Assembly: GCA_041488155.1 (NCBI GenBank)
Contig: JBGPOS010000020.1
Location: 1-52,824 of the forward strand
Direction: 5' to 3'
Source of the DNA: JBGPOS01 sp041488155
Lineage (GTDB): Bacteria > Chloroflexota > Dehalococcoidia > Tepidiformales > Tepidiformaceae
Length of the DNA stretch: 52,824 nt
Below the pieces are notes generated by a model, which did not search any database, was not told the DNA's origin, and was given only the letters and a program-made list of their open reading frames with translations. Positions 32,252 to 40,627 of this stretch are shown here, in pieces. Made by a program: the position numbers and the translations under genes. The stretch's first letter is position 1. Every line of letters begins with the position of its first letter.

Positions 32252-33193
32252 TCACCACCACCCGTGGCGGCGGAAGAAGACCCCCATCCCGACTGCCACG
32301 CTCGCCATCCCGCCCAGCATCAACCCGAAGCCCCATTCGGTGTGCAGGAGCGGGACGTTGTCGAAGTTCGTGCCGAAGATGCCAGCGATGACCGTCGCCG
32401 GCAAGGCCAGGGCGGCCACCACGGAGAGCACTTTCATGACTTCGCTCAGGCGGTTGTTGATGGCGCTGAGGTAGGTGCCCAGCGCCACCTCCGCGTCCTC
32501 CCGCAGCTCTTCGAGCGAGAGGTCGACGCGCACGAGGTGGTCGTAGATGTCGCGGAAATAGATCCGGTTGGCCTCACCGATCTGCGAGAACTCGCCCCGG
32601 CTGAGCCGCTGGATCACCGCCAGTTGCGGCGCCATCACTCGCCGCACCTGGCCGGCTTTCGCGCGCATCGCCAGGATTGACTGGTGCGCCCCCTTCGCCC
32701 CCGGCTCCTCGACTGCCTGGTCCTCGATCGCTTCCAGTTGCTCGGCGAGGGTGTGCACCTGGGGAAGGATGTTGTCGACCATGCGGTCCACCACGGCGTG
32801 GAAGATGCCATCGACTCCGGGGCGGGTGGCGATGCCCTGCCGGAGCGCCTCGGCCACGGCGGCCGTAGCCGGGATGCGTTCGTCCTGGTAGGTGATCACG
32901 AACTCGGGGCCGAGGAATGCGTCCAGCTCCTCCAGCTCGGCCTCTTCGTCGCCGGGCACAAGCGCCTGGAGGACGACGAAGAGGTAGCCCTCGAATTCAT
33001 CGATCTTGGGAGCGTGCATGAGGATCGACAGACAGTCTTCGACCGCCAGCGGGTGGAGGTTGAAGCGGTCGGCGAGAAGCTTGAGTTCGCCGTTGCCGGG
33101 ACCGACGAGGTCGAACCAGCGCGCTTCGGCCGCGGGCAGATCGCCGGGCTGCCAGTTCCCGGCTACCAACGACCAGCTGTCCACGGCGGCCAT
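32252..33193 (-). CDS. corA: CorA-type divalent cation transporter
   Basis: A 313-residue protein with a long alpha/beta cytoplasmic domain and two C-terminal membrane helices (VMKVLSVVAALALPATVIAG, and GFGLMLGGMASVAVGMGVFF). The signature loop after helix 1 should read GMN but here is IFGTNFDN, so the Met is replaced by Thr. The loop and helix 2 otherwise fit. CorA forms pentameric Mg2+/Co2+ channels; the altered motif could change selectivity. Convergent with the CopD-like gene. Confidence 0.85.
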   Translation of the reverse strand: MAAVDSWSLVAGNWQPGDLPAAEARWFDLVGPGNGELKLLADRFNLHPLAVEDCLSILMHAPKIDEFEGYLFVVLQALVPGDEEAELEELDAFLGPEFVITYQDERIPATAAVAEALRQGIATRPGVDGIFHAVVDRMVDNILPQVHTLAEQLEAIEDQAVEEPGAKGAHQSILAMRAKAGQVRRVMAPQLAVIQRLSRGEFSQIGEANRIYFRDIYDHLVRVDLSLEELREDAEVALGTYLSAINNRLSEVMKVLSVVAALALPATVIAGIFGTNFDNVPLLHTEWGFGLMLGGMASVAVGMGVFFRRHGWW

Positions 33194-33270
33194 GCTACAC
33201 GGCCCCGTGGCCGCCAGTCAGGGCGGGCTCGCCTCGCCGGCGCCTTTACTTTGGCCAGATCACGCGGGCT

Positions 33271-33276
33271 TATAAT
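33271..33276 (+). promoter_or_regulatory. -10 box of htpX
   Basis: TATAAT, a perfect consensus, 33 nt before the ATG at 33310. The -35 region (ACTTTGGCC) is a weak match. Confidence 0.5.
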
Positions 33277-33283
33277 GAAGGGT

Positions 33284-33298
33284 GACACGGGAGGTGTC
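33284..33298 (+). promoter_or_regulatory. Inverted repeat around the ribosome-binding site of htpX
   Basis: GACACGGGAGGTGTC: 5-bp arms with GGGAG in the loop, just downstream of the -10 box. Either an operator or an RNA hairpin that masks the GGAGG ribosome-binding site. The GGAGG is 15 nt from the ATG, a long spacing. Confidence 0.4.
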
Positions 33299-33309
33299 CC
33301 ACAACCGCA

Positions 33310-34158
33310 ATGAACTTCCTCAAAACTACGATGCTGCTGGCGCTCCTCACGGGCTTGCTCGTGGCGATCGGTGGCCTGGTCGGCGGCCTCGGCGGCGCCA
33401 TCTTCTTCCTCATCCTCGCCGGCGCGATGAACTTCTTCGCCTACTGGTTCAGCGACAAGATGGCGCTGAAGATGGCCGGCGCGCACCAAGTCAGCGAAGC
33501 CGATGAGCCACAGCTGCACGCCATCGTCCGTGAAGTGGCGAACCTTTCGAACATGCCCATGCCGCGGGTCTACGTCATCGAGACCGACTCGCCTAACGCC
33601 TTCGCCACGGGGCGCAACCCGAAGCACGCCGTCGTGGCGGTGACCACCGGGATCCGGCGCATCCTCACCGACCGTGAGCTGCGGGGCGTGCTCGGCCACG
33701 AGATGGGCCACGTCAGGAACCGCGACATCCTGACGAGCTCGATCGTGGCGACGGTCGCCGGCGCTATTTCGCTCATCGCCCAGATGCTCATGTGGAGCTC
33801 GCTGTTCGGGGGCCGCGACGACGACCGCAACCCGCTCGTGACGCTCGTCGCCATCCTCATCGCGCCGATCGCCGCCACGATGATCCAGCTCGGGATCAGC
33901 CGCCAGCGAGAATACGCCGCGGACAAGACCGGCGCCGAAGTGACTCACGACCCGGAGGCTCTTGCCGACGCGCTCGAGAAGCTGGAGCGCGGGGTCCAGG
34001 CCCGGCCGATGCAGGACACGCCGGTGCAGCAGGCGGTTTCGGCGCTCTACATCGTGAAGCCCTTCGCCGGTGGCGGCGGCCTGGCTGGTCTGTTCAGCAC
34101 TCACCCGCCCCTGGAGCAGCGGATCCAGCGCCTGCGCAACATGGCCTACGGCCGGTAG
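33310..34158 (+). CDS. htpX: HtpX membrane zinc metalloprotease
   Basis: A 282-residue membrane protease. The zinc motif is HEMGH (His130-Glu-x-x-His134). Hydrophobic segments include residues 8-45 and the stretch DILTSSIVATVAGAISLIAQ after the active site. The third zinc ligand is probably Glu in REYAADKTGAE. HtpX degrades misfolded membrane proteins and is usually induced by envelope or heat stress. The gene has its own TATAAT promoter. Confidence 0.92.
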   Translation: MNFLKTTMLLALLTGLLVAIGGLVGGLGGAIFFLILAGAMNFFAYWFSDKMALKMAGAHQVSEADEPQLHAIVREVANLSNMPMPRVYVIETDSPNAFATGRNPKHAVVAVTTGIRRILTDRELRGVLGHEMGHVRNRDILTSSIVATVAGAISLIAQMLMWSSLFGGRDDDRNPLVTLVAILIAPIAATMIQLGISRQREYAADKTGAEVTHDPEALADALEKLERGVQARPMQDTPVQQAVSALYIVKPFAGGGGLAGLFSTHPPLEQRIQRLRNMAYGR

Positions 34159-34921
34159 GCCCGCCAAACGCCAGGAATCGAGCCCCCTCGACGGCCTCCA
34201 ACTGCTCGAGCTGGAGGCCGAGATCCTCTTCGACCTCTCGCCGCGGGGGCGGATCCTGCGGACGAACGCCCCTGACCGGGCGCCCGGGCCGCGGCTCTGG
34301 ATTGCGGGCTGTGGCACCGGCAGTGTGATCCGGATCGGGGCGGAGGTCGGGGACGCGACGGCCAGGGCGCTCGTGAGGCTGGCGGAGGCCGAGCCTCCGG
34401 CTTCGGAGCAGGGCGTCTTTCCTGCGTATCCGGAGCGCTACATCGAGCTCCTCGGGGCGGAAGCGCCGGTCCGGCAGACCGAGCATGGGCTCATCTGGGA
34501 CATCCCGCAGCCGCCTACGTTCACGCTTCCGGTGCCGCTCCTGCGCTCGGGCACGGCGGAAGGAGACGCAATGGTGCGAAGGCTCATGGAGGGGAGCATG
34601 CCCGCGCTGCTCGTGGCAGCGGGGTTCCTCAGCGTCGACGACCTCTGGCCTCCGTGGTGCATGGCGCTCGAAGGGGGCGAGATCGCCGCGATCGGCTTCA
34701 CCGCACGGCTGGGCGAACGCGCGGCCGAGATCGGGGTCTACACGTTTCCACCGTTTCGCGGCCGTGGTTTCGCCGCCGCCGTAACTGCCGGATGGGCAGC
34801 CCACCCGGCGCTCCGCGGCCGCCCGCTCTTCTACAGCACGTCTCGCGAGAACCTGTCGTCGCAGCGTGTGCCCGAACGCCTGAAGCTCCGCCTGGTGGGG
34901 CAACGCTTCTCCGTCGCCTAG
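34070..34921 (+). CDS. GNAT-like acetyltransferase domain protein, start uncertain
   Basis: The reading frame is open to 34921 and encodes a C-terminal GNAT-like region (GEIAAIGFTARLGERAAEIG, then VYTFPPFRGRGFAAAVTAGW with the R/Q-x-x-G-x-G/A acetyl-CoA loop RGRGFA). The only ATG/GTG upstream of the conserved part is GTG at 34070, inside htpX; no start codon lies between the htpX stop and the domain. A CTG start near 34202 is possible. The role is not clear; GNAT proteins acetylate amines. Confidence 0.55.
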   Translation: MAAAWLVCSALTRPWSSGSSACATWPTAGRPAKRQESSPLDGLQLLELEAEILFDLSPRGRILRTNAPDRAPGPRLWIAGCGTGSVIRIGAEVGDATARALVRLAEAEPPASEQGVFPAYPERYIELLGAEAPVRQTEHGLIWDIPQPPTFTLPVPLLRSGTAEGDAMVRRLMEGSMPALLVAAGFLSVDDLWPPWCMALEGGEIAAIGFTARLGERAAEIGVYTFPPFRGRGFAAAVTAGWAAHPALRGRPLFYSTSRENLSSQRVPERLKLRLVGQRFSVA

Positions 34922-35008
34922 TGGCGGGAGCGTATCGGAGGCGCGACGCAGCGCCCGGGAGCTGGAGGCCCGCCACGTATTCTTCACGGAAGTTTTCGGC
35001 CACGACTC

Positions 35009-35014
35009 TTGACA
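35009..35014 (+). promoter_or_regulatory. -35 box of the small protein / TetR operon
   Basis: TTGACA, with a weak GAACAT at 17 bp (35032-35037). The -10 position falls inside the operator palindrome. Confidence 0.4.
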
Positions 35015-35027
35015 GACCACTAATAAT

Positions 35028-35074
35028 GACTGAACATTCATTTAGTGAATGGACAGTCACTGACGGTCCATTCA
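35028..35074. promoter_or_regulatory. Composite palindromic operator for the TetR regulator
   Basis: GACTGaaCATTCA (35028-35040) pairs with TGAATGgaCAGTC (35046-35058), 11 of 13 positions, and TGAATGGAC (35046-35054) pairs perfectly with GTCCATTCA (35066-35074). The middle half-site is shared by two overlapping palindromes. Confidence 0.65.
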
Positions 35075-35098
35075 CCATCACCCCCGGAGGGAACGGAA

Positions 35099-35269
35099 AT
35101 GTTCGAAGTACTCGCCCAGGCCAGAGCAATGGAGGTTGCGGCGATGAGCCGTGAGCTCGAGCAGCGCATGGAATGGCATCAGTTCAAGACCATCGAGAAG
35201 CTGGAGCGTGCCCTGCGCGTCGCCCGCGGCCGCATTCGCCTGGGCAACCCGGCTCCACAGGCCGGTTAA
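35099..35269 (+). CDS. Small helical protein preceding tetR
   Basis: A 56-residue, Glu/Arg/Ala-rich protein (MEVAAMSRELEQRMEWHQFK, ALRVARGRIRLG), probably helical; not a recognised family. GGAGG precedes the ATG by 8 nt. The stop TAA is followed immediately by the GTG of tetR, so the two are co-translated. It may be a co-factor or ligand of the regulator; function unknown. Confidence 0.55.
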   Translation: MFEVLAQARAMEVAAMSRELEQRMEWHQFKTIEKLERALRVARGRIRLGNPAPQAG

Positions 35270-35878
35270 GTGCCGAAGGTATCCCCTTCCTACCTGGAGG
35301 CCCGGCGGCAGGACATTATCGCGGCCGCCTCGACCGTGTTTTGCCGAAAGGGCCTGCAGGCAGCGACCATGGCGGAGATCGCCGAAGAGGCCGGGATCAC
35401 CGCCGGCGCCATCTACCGCTACTTCCACAGCAAGGACGAACTCGCCTTCGGCTGTCTGAGCGAAAGCGCGCGCGAAGTGACGGACCAGTGGCTTACGACA
35501 CCACCCCACACCGCGAGCCCGCTGGCAGACTTCGAAGCGCTCGCCCAGAGCACCTACGGCCTCCTCAACGACCCGCTGCACCGCAGCGAGACGATCCTTT
35601 CGCTCGAATCGATCCTCAACATCGCGCGTGAGGGCGACCCCGAGGCCATGGCATTAGCGGCGGCCGAACAGCGCCGCATCGCCGGCGGCATCGCCGCCTG
35701 GATCGCGACCGCGCAGCAGGCAGGCGAGCTCGCCCCGGACATCGACCCGCAGCCGCTCGCCCGGGCGTTGCTGGCGGGCTACTGGGGCGCGCGCATCGCA
35801 CGCCTCGTGGACCCCGAGGCGGACACCGATGCCCAGCTCGCCGAAATCGCGAAGCTGCTCCGGCACTCGGCTCGCTAG
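35270..35878 (+). CDS. TetR-family transcriptional regulator
   Basis: A 202-residue regulator with an N-terminal HTH (RRQDIIAAASTVFCRKGLQA, then MAEIAEEAGITAGAIYRYFHSK, residues 12-58) and a helical ligand-binding domain. GTG start directly after the upstream stop codon. The palindrome at 35028-35074 in the operon promoter would be its operator, giving autoregulation. A 6-bp hairpin (CGCTGC/GCAGCG, 35879-35896) follows the stop. The nearest exporter, a convergent MFS gene, is a plausible target. Confidence 0.88.
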   Translation: MPKVSPSYLEARRQDIIAAASTVFCRKGLQAATMAEIAEEAGITAGAIYRYFHSKDELAFGCLSESAREVTDQWLTTPPHTASPLADFEALAQSTYGLLNDPLHRSETILSLESILNIAREGDPEAMALAAAEQRRIAGGIAAWIATAQQAGELAPDIDPQPLARALLAGYWGARIARLVDPEADTDAQLAEIAKLLRHSAR

Positions 35879-36081
35879 CGCTGCACTTCCGCAGCGTCCG
35901 GTACGCTCAACCGCCTACTCGCTTTCGCAATTACGCGGCAACCGTGCTACGTTGCCCGTGGTCATGGCGACTCCCAGGGCGTGGTTTGCTGGCATGGCGC
36001 ACTCCTGGGGCTACCTCCGCTCGCGGGGGCCGGGCAGCGACAGGGCCCGGCCCCCGCTGAATCTGTGGGAAGGCCGAATCA

Positions 36082-36112
36082 CCGATACGCCGACACTCCC
36101 ATACTCCGATAC
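36082..36112. repeat. Dispersed repeat of 8-bp units, copy B
   Basis: CCGATACGCCGACACTCCC followed by ATACTCCGATAC. Same family as 2526-2566 and 40628-40660. It lies between tetR and the MFS gene. Confidence 0.75.
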
Positions 36113-36131
36113 GGAGCGGGCCGAGGGGCCG

Positions 36132-37343
36132 CTAGTCGCTCGTCCCGGCCATCGAGCGCGAGCCCAACGCTGTAAGCACAGCCAGCACCGCCATCAGCGC
36201 CCCGATGAACGCGAGTCCGGCACGTGGGTCCAACAGGTCAGCGAACGTCGCCGCCGCGGCCGGCCCCACCACCGCACCCAGTCCCTCTACGGACATCAAC
36301 GTGCCGATCACGAATCCCCTGCTCCGGCGGCCGCCAAAGTCGAGCATTGCAGCGGCCACGATCGGGCCGATCCCGCCGATGCCCAGCGCCAGCACCACTG
36401 CGAAGGCAGACGCCAGCAGCGGCGTCGTGGTAGCAGCGAGCGCGAACGCCCCCACGGTCGCGATCACGTAGAGAAGCGACATTTCGAGGAAGCGGCGGTG
36501 CGGCCGGCTCCAGCGAGCGGCGAAGTAGAGTGAGGCCAGCGCTGCGGCCCCTGCGGGGATGAGCAGCATCGTCGTCTTCAGCAGGGAGATGTCGAGCGAG
36601 AGGCGCGCGTAGGGCCCATAGATGCCCGCCATCGCAGAGATCGCCGCGTAGTCGAGGAAGAGGACGACACCGAAGAGGGCGATCCCCCGCCGCTGCCCGG
36701 GAGGTTCCGCCGCCGGCTCGGGCCCCTCTTCGCGCAACCCGGCTCCCAGCGCCCCGGCTCCCTGGAAGAGACCCGGCAGAGCAACGACGGCCCCCGTGAC
36801 AAGGAACGCAACGCGCCAGGGCGCAAGGCGCGAGAGCCCAACGCCGACGGCGAAGCCGATGCCGGTCGCGATGTAGCCGACCAGTGCCAGGATGCCGGCC
36901 GCGCGGGTGCGCGCGCCCAGCGGTTGCGTGCGGGCGACCGTCTCGTAGGTCAACGGCCACATCGCAGCCGAGCCCACCGCCAGCAACACCGTGGCCACGA
37001 AAAAGGCCGACAGTGTGTGGACGGCCAGGAGCAGCACCGCGGCGCCTACCTGGACCGCCACCGTCAGGCGGAACACCAGTCGCGGCGAGGTGCGGTCCAG
37101 CAACCGGCCGGCGAGCGGATGGGTGACGAGCTTGATCCCGCCGTAGAGCGCGAGTGTGTAGCCCGGCATGCCCGCCGAGGCGTCCAGGACGTCGAGCAGG
37201 TAGTGATTCATATAGGAAAGGAAGACGAGCGCGTAGACGGCGTCCTGGCTGAAAGCGAGCAGGAGGACGAACAGCAGCGCCCTGCGGTCGAGCGGCGGGC
37301 CGGTGGTCGCGGCGGGTGCGCGTTGGGCTGCCAATGCAGGCAC
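36132..37343 (-). CDS. MFS transporter
   Basis: A transporter of about 400 residues and 12 likely membrane helices (LFVLLLAFSQDAVYALVFLS as helix 1; motif GRLLDRTSPRLVF after helix 2). The frame stays open to 37475, but the extra N-terminus would run through the GGCGCGGCTACC-type dispersed motif and is unlikely to be translated. I prefer GTG at 37343 (or TTG at 37334), with TACCCT directly upstream. The substrate is unknown. Confidence 0.75.
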   Translation of the reverse strand: MPALAAQRAPAATTGPPLDRRALLFVLLLAFSQDAVYALVFLSYMNHYLLDVLDASAGMPGYTLALYGGIKLVTHPLAGRLLDRTSPRLVFRLTVAVQVGAAVLLLAVHTLSAFFVATVLLAVGSAAMWPLTYETVARTQPLGARTRAAGILALVGYIATGIGFAVGVGLSRLAPWRVAFLVTGAVVALPGLFQGAGALGAGLREEGPEPAAEPPGQRRGIALFGVVLFLDYAAISAMAGIYGPYARLSLDISLLKTTMLLIPAGAAALASLYFAARWSRPHRRFLEMSLLYVIATVGAFALAATTTPLLASAFAVVLALGIGGIGPIVAAAMLDFGGRRSRGFVIGTLMSVEGLGAVVGPAAAATFADLLDPRAGLAFIGALMAVLAVLTALGSRSMAGTSD

Positions 37344-37390
37344 AGGGTACAGGCAGGCGGTGCCTGGTCTCTGCTGGCGACCCGGAGGCC

Positions 37391-37403
37391 GGGCGCGGCT
37401 ACC
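37391..37403. repeat. GGGCGCGGCTACC dispersed motif
   Basis: Identical to the 3' part of the tandem repeat at 19541-19758 and close to 11393-11406. It lies between the divergent MFS and HTH genes. Confidence 0.5.
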
Positions 37404-37486
37404 GGCGACATCCGTTGACGGGATGCCAGTGGGAGGTTGCTTCCTTAGAACATCCGTTCTACTCTTCGCTGCCACAGGAGAGCGCA

Positions 37487-37804
37487 GTGCTTGAGTACAA
37501 GAGTGATGGTGCTATCGAATCGCCGCTGGGCCGGCCACGCAGCGATGCCCTGCCGGAATACACCGACTACGCGGACACTGGCTGCGACCTCTACCCTTCG
37601 TGCCTGCGCTGCCCGCTGCCGCGCTGCCGCTACGAAGAGCCCGGAGGAGCCGCGGCGATGCTTCGCACCGGCCGCGACGCCAACATCCTTCGACTCGCAG
37701 AGCAAGACGGCGTGACGGTCGACGGGCTCGCCGAAATGTTCGGCCTCTCGCGCCGGACGATCTTCCGGGTGCTGCGCGCCGGAGGGCGCCGCCAGCTCCT
37801 CTAA
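37487..37804 (+). CDS. Cys-cluster helix-turn-helix protein
   Basis: A 105-residue protein. Cys33, Cys39, Cys42 and Cys47 (CDLYPSCLRCPLPRC) suggest a small zinc site, followed by an HTH (VTVDGLAEMFGLSRRTIFRV) near the C-terminus. GTG start with AGGAG 8 nt upstream. It is divergent from the MFS gene and could regulate it. No named family recognised. Confidence 0.6.
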   Translation: MLEYKSDGAIESPLGRPRSDALPEYTDYADTGCDLYPSCLRCPLPRCRYEEPGGAAAMLRTGRDANILRLAEQDGVTVDGLAEMFGLSRRTIFRVLRAGGRRQLL

Positions 37805-37865
37805 CCTGATCCTCCGGGCTTCACGAGGCCGAGAACATCGCCGCGCCAGGGTCAACGAGCTGCCG

Positions 37866-38252
37866 CTAAGGTGGAACGCTCCCTCCGGTGAACTGGCTCA
37901 ATTCCGGACGCTGGAGAAGGATGGGCCGAACGAGGATTCCATATGAGAGCGACTTCGTTGAAGTGGCGATCACAAAGCGGTCGGAACTTGTCGAGAATGG
38001 ACTACCGCCAGCCCGGGCACAGGTCGTGACAGCGTTCTGAACGACTTCAGAAAGGCTCAGCCCGTCGCGAGCGGCGATTTCGCGGAGCGACTGCAACAAC
38101 GCCAGAGGGACCCTCACAGAGAGCACGGCTGTCGGTTCCTTGCCTCTCGAGACACCACCCACATACGTCAGATCAGCACCTTCGCGATGAGCTTGCTCGG
38201 AAGCGCGACGGATCGAGGCCTCTTCGTCGGGTGTCAGCTTCTTTCGCGCCAT
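37866..38252 (-). CDS. Ribbon-helix-helix antitoxin
   Basis: A 128-residue protein. A central RHH (VLSVRVPLALLQSLREIA, then LSLSEVVQNAV) is preceded by a polar N-terminus (MARKKLTPDEEASIRRASEQ). It would bind DNA at its own promoter and neutralise the partner toxin. The start lies 19 nt inside the toxin gene. The C-terminal tail (QFTGGSVPP) is unusual. Confidence 0.7.
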   Translation of the reverse strand: MARKKLTPDEEASIRRASEQAHREGADLTYVGGVSRGKEPTAVLSVRVPLALLQSLREIAARDGLSLSEVVQNAVTTCARAGGSPFSTSSDRFVIATSTKSLSYGILVRPILLQRPELSQFTGGSVPP

Positions 38253-38555
38253 GATCGCTTCTCCTTGTGAGAGCTCGGAATCGCCGTGATGGGTCGCCAA
38301 ACGTGGGCCTCATGATCCACACAGACGACCACGATCGTCCAGAAGTCCTCTTTTGATTCAGGCCCAATCATCAGATGGGTGCCACTTCGGGTCGGGGCGG
38401 GCGGGTTAACGAAGATGTGCGGGTTGCCAGCCCAAACGTCGATGAATCGTGTTCTGGTCGTAGATTCGCCCGGTCGCGGCTCCGTCTGCGAAGTGTCGCC
38501 GGTTGTCGTCATCGAACTCAAGCTCCCAGATTTCGACAGTCGCTTGCGACTTCAA
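38234..38555 (-). pseudogene. BrnT-like toxin gene with an apparent frameshift
   Basis: The C-terminal part is in one frame (VWAGNPHIFVNPPAPTRSGT, LMIGPESKEDFWTIVV, then WRPITAIPSSHKEKRSWRE), which fits the RNase core of BrnT-like toxins (...IG....G...V...W..ITA...). The N-terminal part, VEIWELEFDDDNRRHFADG, a BrnT-like 'W..DDDN..H' start, is in the other frame and stops at 38413 or so. Joining them needs one base change near 38430-38440 (ATTCATCGACG). The only start in the N-terminal frame is TTG at 38555. It may be a decayed toxin, a sequencing error, or programmed frameshift. Confidence 0.55.
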
Positions 38556-38622
38556 GGGGAGCGGCTTGACGCGTCATTCTCGCCTACTTACATTGTATAC
38601 TGAGTAAACAGGAGACTCAACC

Positions 38623-39054
38623 GTGGAAGTCGAGTATCTGATTCTCGCGGACGCCGCGCAGGTGCAGGGAGAGAAACTCTACCTTCTTGGCGGTGGCTGG
38701 TCGTACGTCTGGGCCCGAGAGTTTCCGGTTACACACCCCATCGCCGCTGCGCTGGGGATTCTAGTGGACTGGAACGAAACCAATCGACGTCACCCCTGGT
38801 CTGTAGTGGTCCGAAACGAGGAGACCGGACAGGTCGTCGCAAGCGTCGAAGGGGAGTTCGAGCAGGGTCGCCCTCCCGGCATCCCCCCGGGCGCTCCGCA
38901 GCGCATCCAAATTGCGCTGAACCTCGCTGCGGCCCTCGGCGCGCCCGGCGACTTCGCCGTCGATGTGCGCATCGATGGGGAAACGATGAAGTCTGTGGCA
39001 TTCAAGGCGCTGCAGCGAATGCCCAGTAGGGAGACACTCGAAGCGCGCGCCTGA
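38623..39054 (+). CDS. DUF6941-family protein
   Basis: A 143-residue protein. ILADAAQVQGEKLYLLGGGW near the N-terminus is the family hallmark; the rest is a beta-sandwich-like region with a conserved Pro-Gly loop (RPPGIPPGAPQRIQIALNLA). Such proteins are of unknown function, sometimes near stress or signalling genes. GTG start with AGGAGA 8 nt upstream; a TATACT box is at about 38597. Confidence 0.75.
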   Translation: MEVEYLILADAAQVQGEKLYLLGGGWSYVWAREFPVTHPIAAALGILVDWNETNRRHPWSVVVRNEETGQVVASVEGEFEQGRPPGIPPGAPQRIQIALNLAAALGAPGDFAVDVRIDGETMKSVAFKALQRMPSRETLEARA

Positions 39055-39189
39055 CATCTGTCCCCGACGACCCCGACACGGCCGCCACCCGTACGATACC
39101 GCCCGCGCGCAGCGTGTGAGGCGACGCGTCATTCGTTGCGTCCACGGAACCGGCAGGGGTGGTCGAGCGTCTGGAGCAATGTGACCGCC

Positions 39190-40602
39190 ATGGGTCGCAG
39201 TCCGGGTCGTCTCGCATGTGGGGTAGCGCTGGCCGCGCTTCTGGTCAGCTGCGGAGGCGGCACGAAGTCCCTGAACACACCCGGTTCGATCAGGGACGGC
39301 AGCCCCGCCGAAGGGCCGGCTGCGACCGCAACCAACACGCCCGCGGGCGGCAATCTCCCCACAACCGTGCCACGGCCGGTCTCAGCGCCGTCCGTGGTGG
39401 CGGGCAAGCCGGTGAAAGAGCTGGTGATCGGTCCGGTGGTCGAGTTCCCGGACGACACCGTCATGTACGTCGCGACTTCGGGCTGCGCCAACTGCGGCTT
39501 CGCCCCTGGCAACCTCTGGCGCATCTATCGCGCTCGTAGCGGCGAGCTCGTCGCCGATCACGTTTCGCCTGATGGTTACGTCCCACTCTATGCCCTCTCG
39601 CCCGACGCCTCGTTGCTGATCGCCGGGGTATGCACCGGCTACTGCGGCGGCGAAGGGTACCCCTCGGAGGACGCGAGCCTGCGGTTCGTCGTATCCCACG
39701 ACGGCGGGATCACCTGGCAGCCTCTCCAGGGTCCGAAGTTCGACCGGACGTACGTCATCTTCGGCGGTTGGTACCGCGGCCAGGTGGTCGCGAATGCCAT
39801 TTCCTACCTGCCGAACAACCGGGTGGCACGCGTCGAGACCTTTCTGCTGCCGTCGTTCGAGCGGCTCACGCCGCCGCCGAACCTTCCCGCGCCGTCGCCG
39901 GACCGGTTCCCGTTCACCGCAATGGCAGGACCGGGAGGGTCGCTGCTTTGGACAACCCCCCGTCCGTCGCTGCCTCCCCTACTCTTCGACGAACGCGGCA
40001 ACCCGGCCTCCCTTTCGGGGCTCGAAGCCGTCATTCCGGGGATGGAGTGGCAGGACCGGACGTACGGCAACCCAAACCCGAACGGCAGCGAGGTCTGGTT
40101 CGCGATCGGGGACGCGGTTGGCGCACCTTCGTTTTACGTCCAGCTCGACTCTGCGGGAGTGCCCAGGGCCGCCTTCGCCACCAGCTTGCAAGGCGTCACC
40201 TTCGCCGCGCGCGTCTCTGAAACGGAGTGGCTCGGGACGGCCGTTCTGCCGCTCGGAGCCGGCGAGTCGGCGATCGGCGGAAACGACAACTTCCGCGCGG
40301 TGCTCATCGACACGGCGACCGGCCTGATGCACCCCATCAGGGGTCTGCCGCGCGACGCCTCGCCGCTGCCGGGCAATTTCGCCTGGCCGCGACTGGCGAT
40401 CAAAGGGAAGTTCCTGCGGGTCGAGACAGGGAGCGACTGCCTGAACGTGCGCGAGTCGGCCTCCACGGGCAGCCGTAGCCTCGGCTGCTACGCCAGCGGC
40501 GTGCTCCTCCGCCAACGGGAGGCCAACGCGCCAGCCGGGTGGCAGCCCGTGCTCACTCCCGGCGGCCGCCCAGGCTTCGCGTCGAGCCAGTACCTACGCT
40601 GA
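39190..40602 (+). CDS. Secreted lipoprotein with SH3-like C-terminal domain
   Basis: A 470-residue lipoprotein (lipobox LLVSC, then a TATNTPAGG-type linker). The central region has BNR-like or WD-like strands (VVSHDGGITWQPL), probably a beta-propeller. Near the C-terminus, the SH3b-type motif CLNVRESASTGSRSLGCYASG suggests a cell-wall-binding SH3 domain. It is anchored outside, possibly a sensor. No catalytic motif seen. Start ATG at 39190. Confidence 0.7.
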   Translation: MGRSPGRLACGVALAALLVSCGGGTKSLNTPGSIRDGSPAEGPAATATNTPAGGNLPTTVPRPVSAPSVVAGKPVKELVIGPVVEFPDDTVMYVATSGCANCGFAPGNLWRIYRARSGELVADHVSPDGYVPLYALSPDASLLIAGVCTGYCGGEGYPSEDASLRFVVSHDGGITWQPLQGPKFDRTYVIFGGWYRGQVVANAISYLPNNRVARVETFLLPSFERLTPPPNLPAPSPDRFPFTAMAGPGGSLLWTTPRPSLPPLLFDERGNPASLSGLEAVIPGMEWQDRTYGNPNPNGSEVWFAIGDAVGAPSFYVQLDSAGVPRAAFATSLQGVTFAARVSETEWLGTAVLPLGAGESAIGGNDNFRAVLIDTATGLMHPIRGLPRDASPLPGNFAWPRLAIKGKFLRVETGSDCLNVRESASTGSRSLGCYASGVLLRQREANAPAGWQPVLTPGGRPGFASSQYLR

Positions 40603-40627
40603 CTCGTCTTCCGTCGACCGCGGCCAC

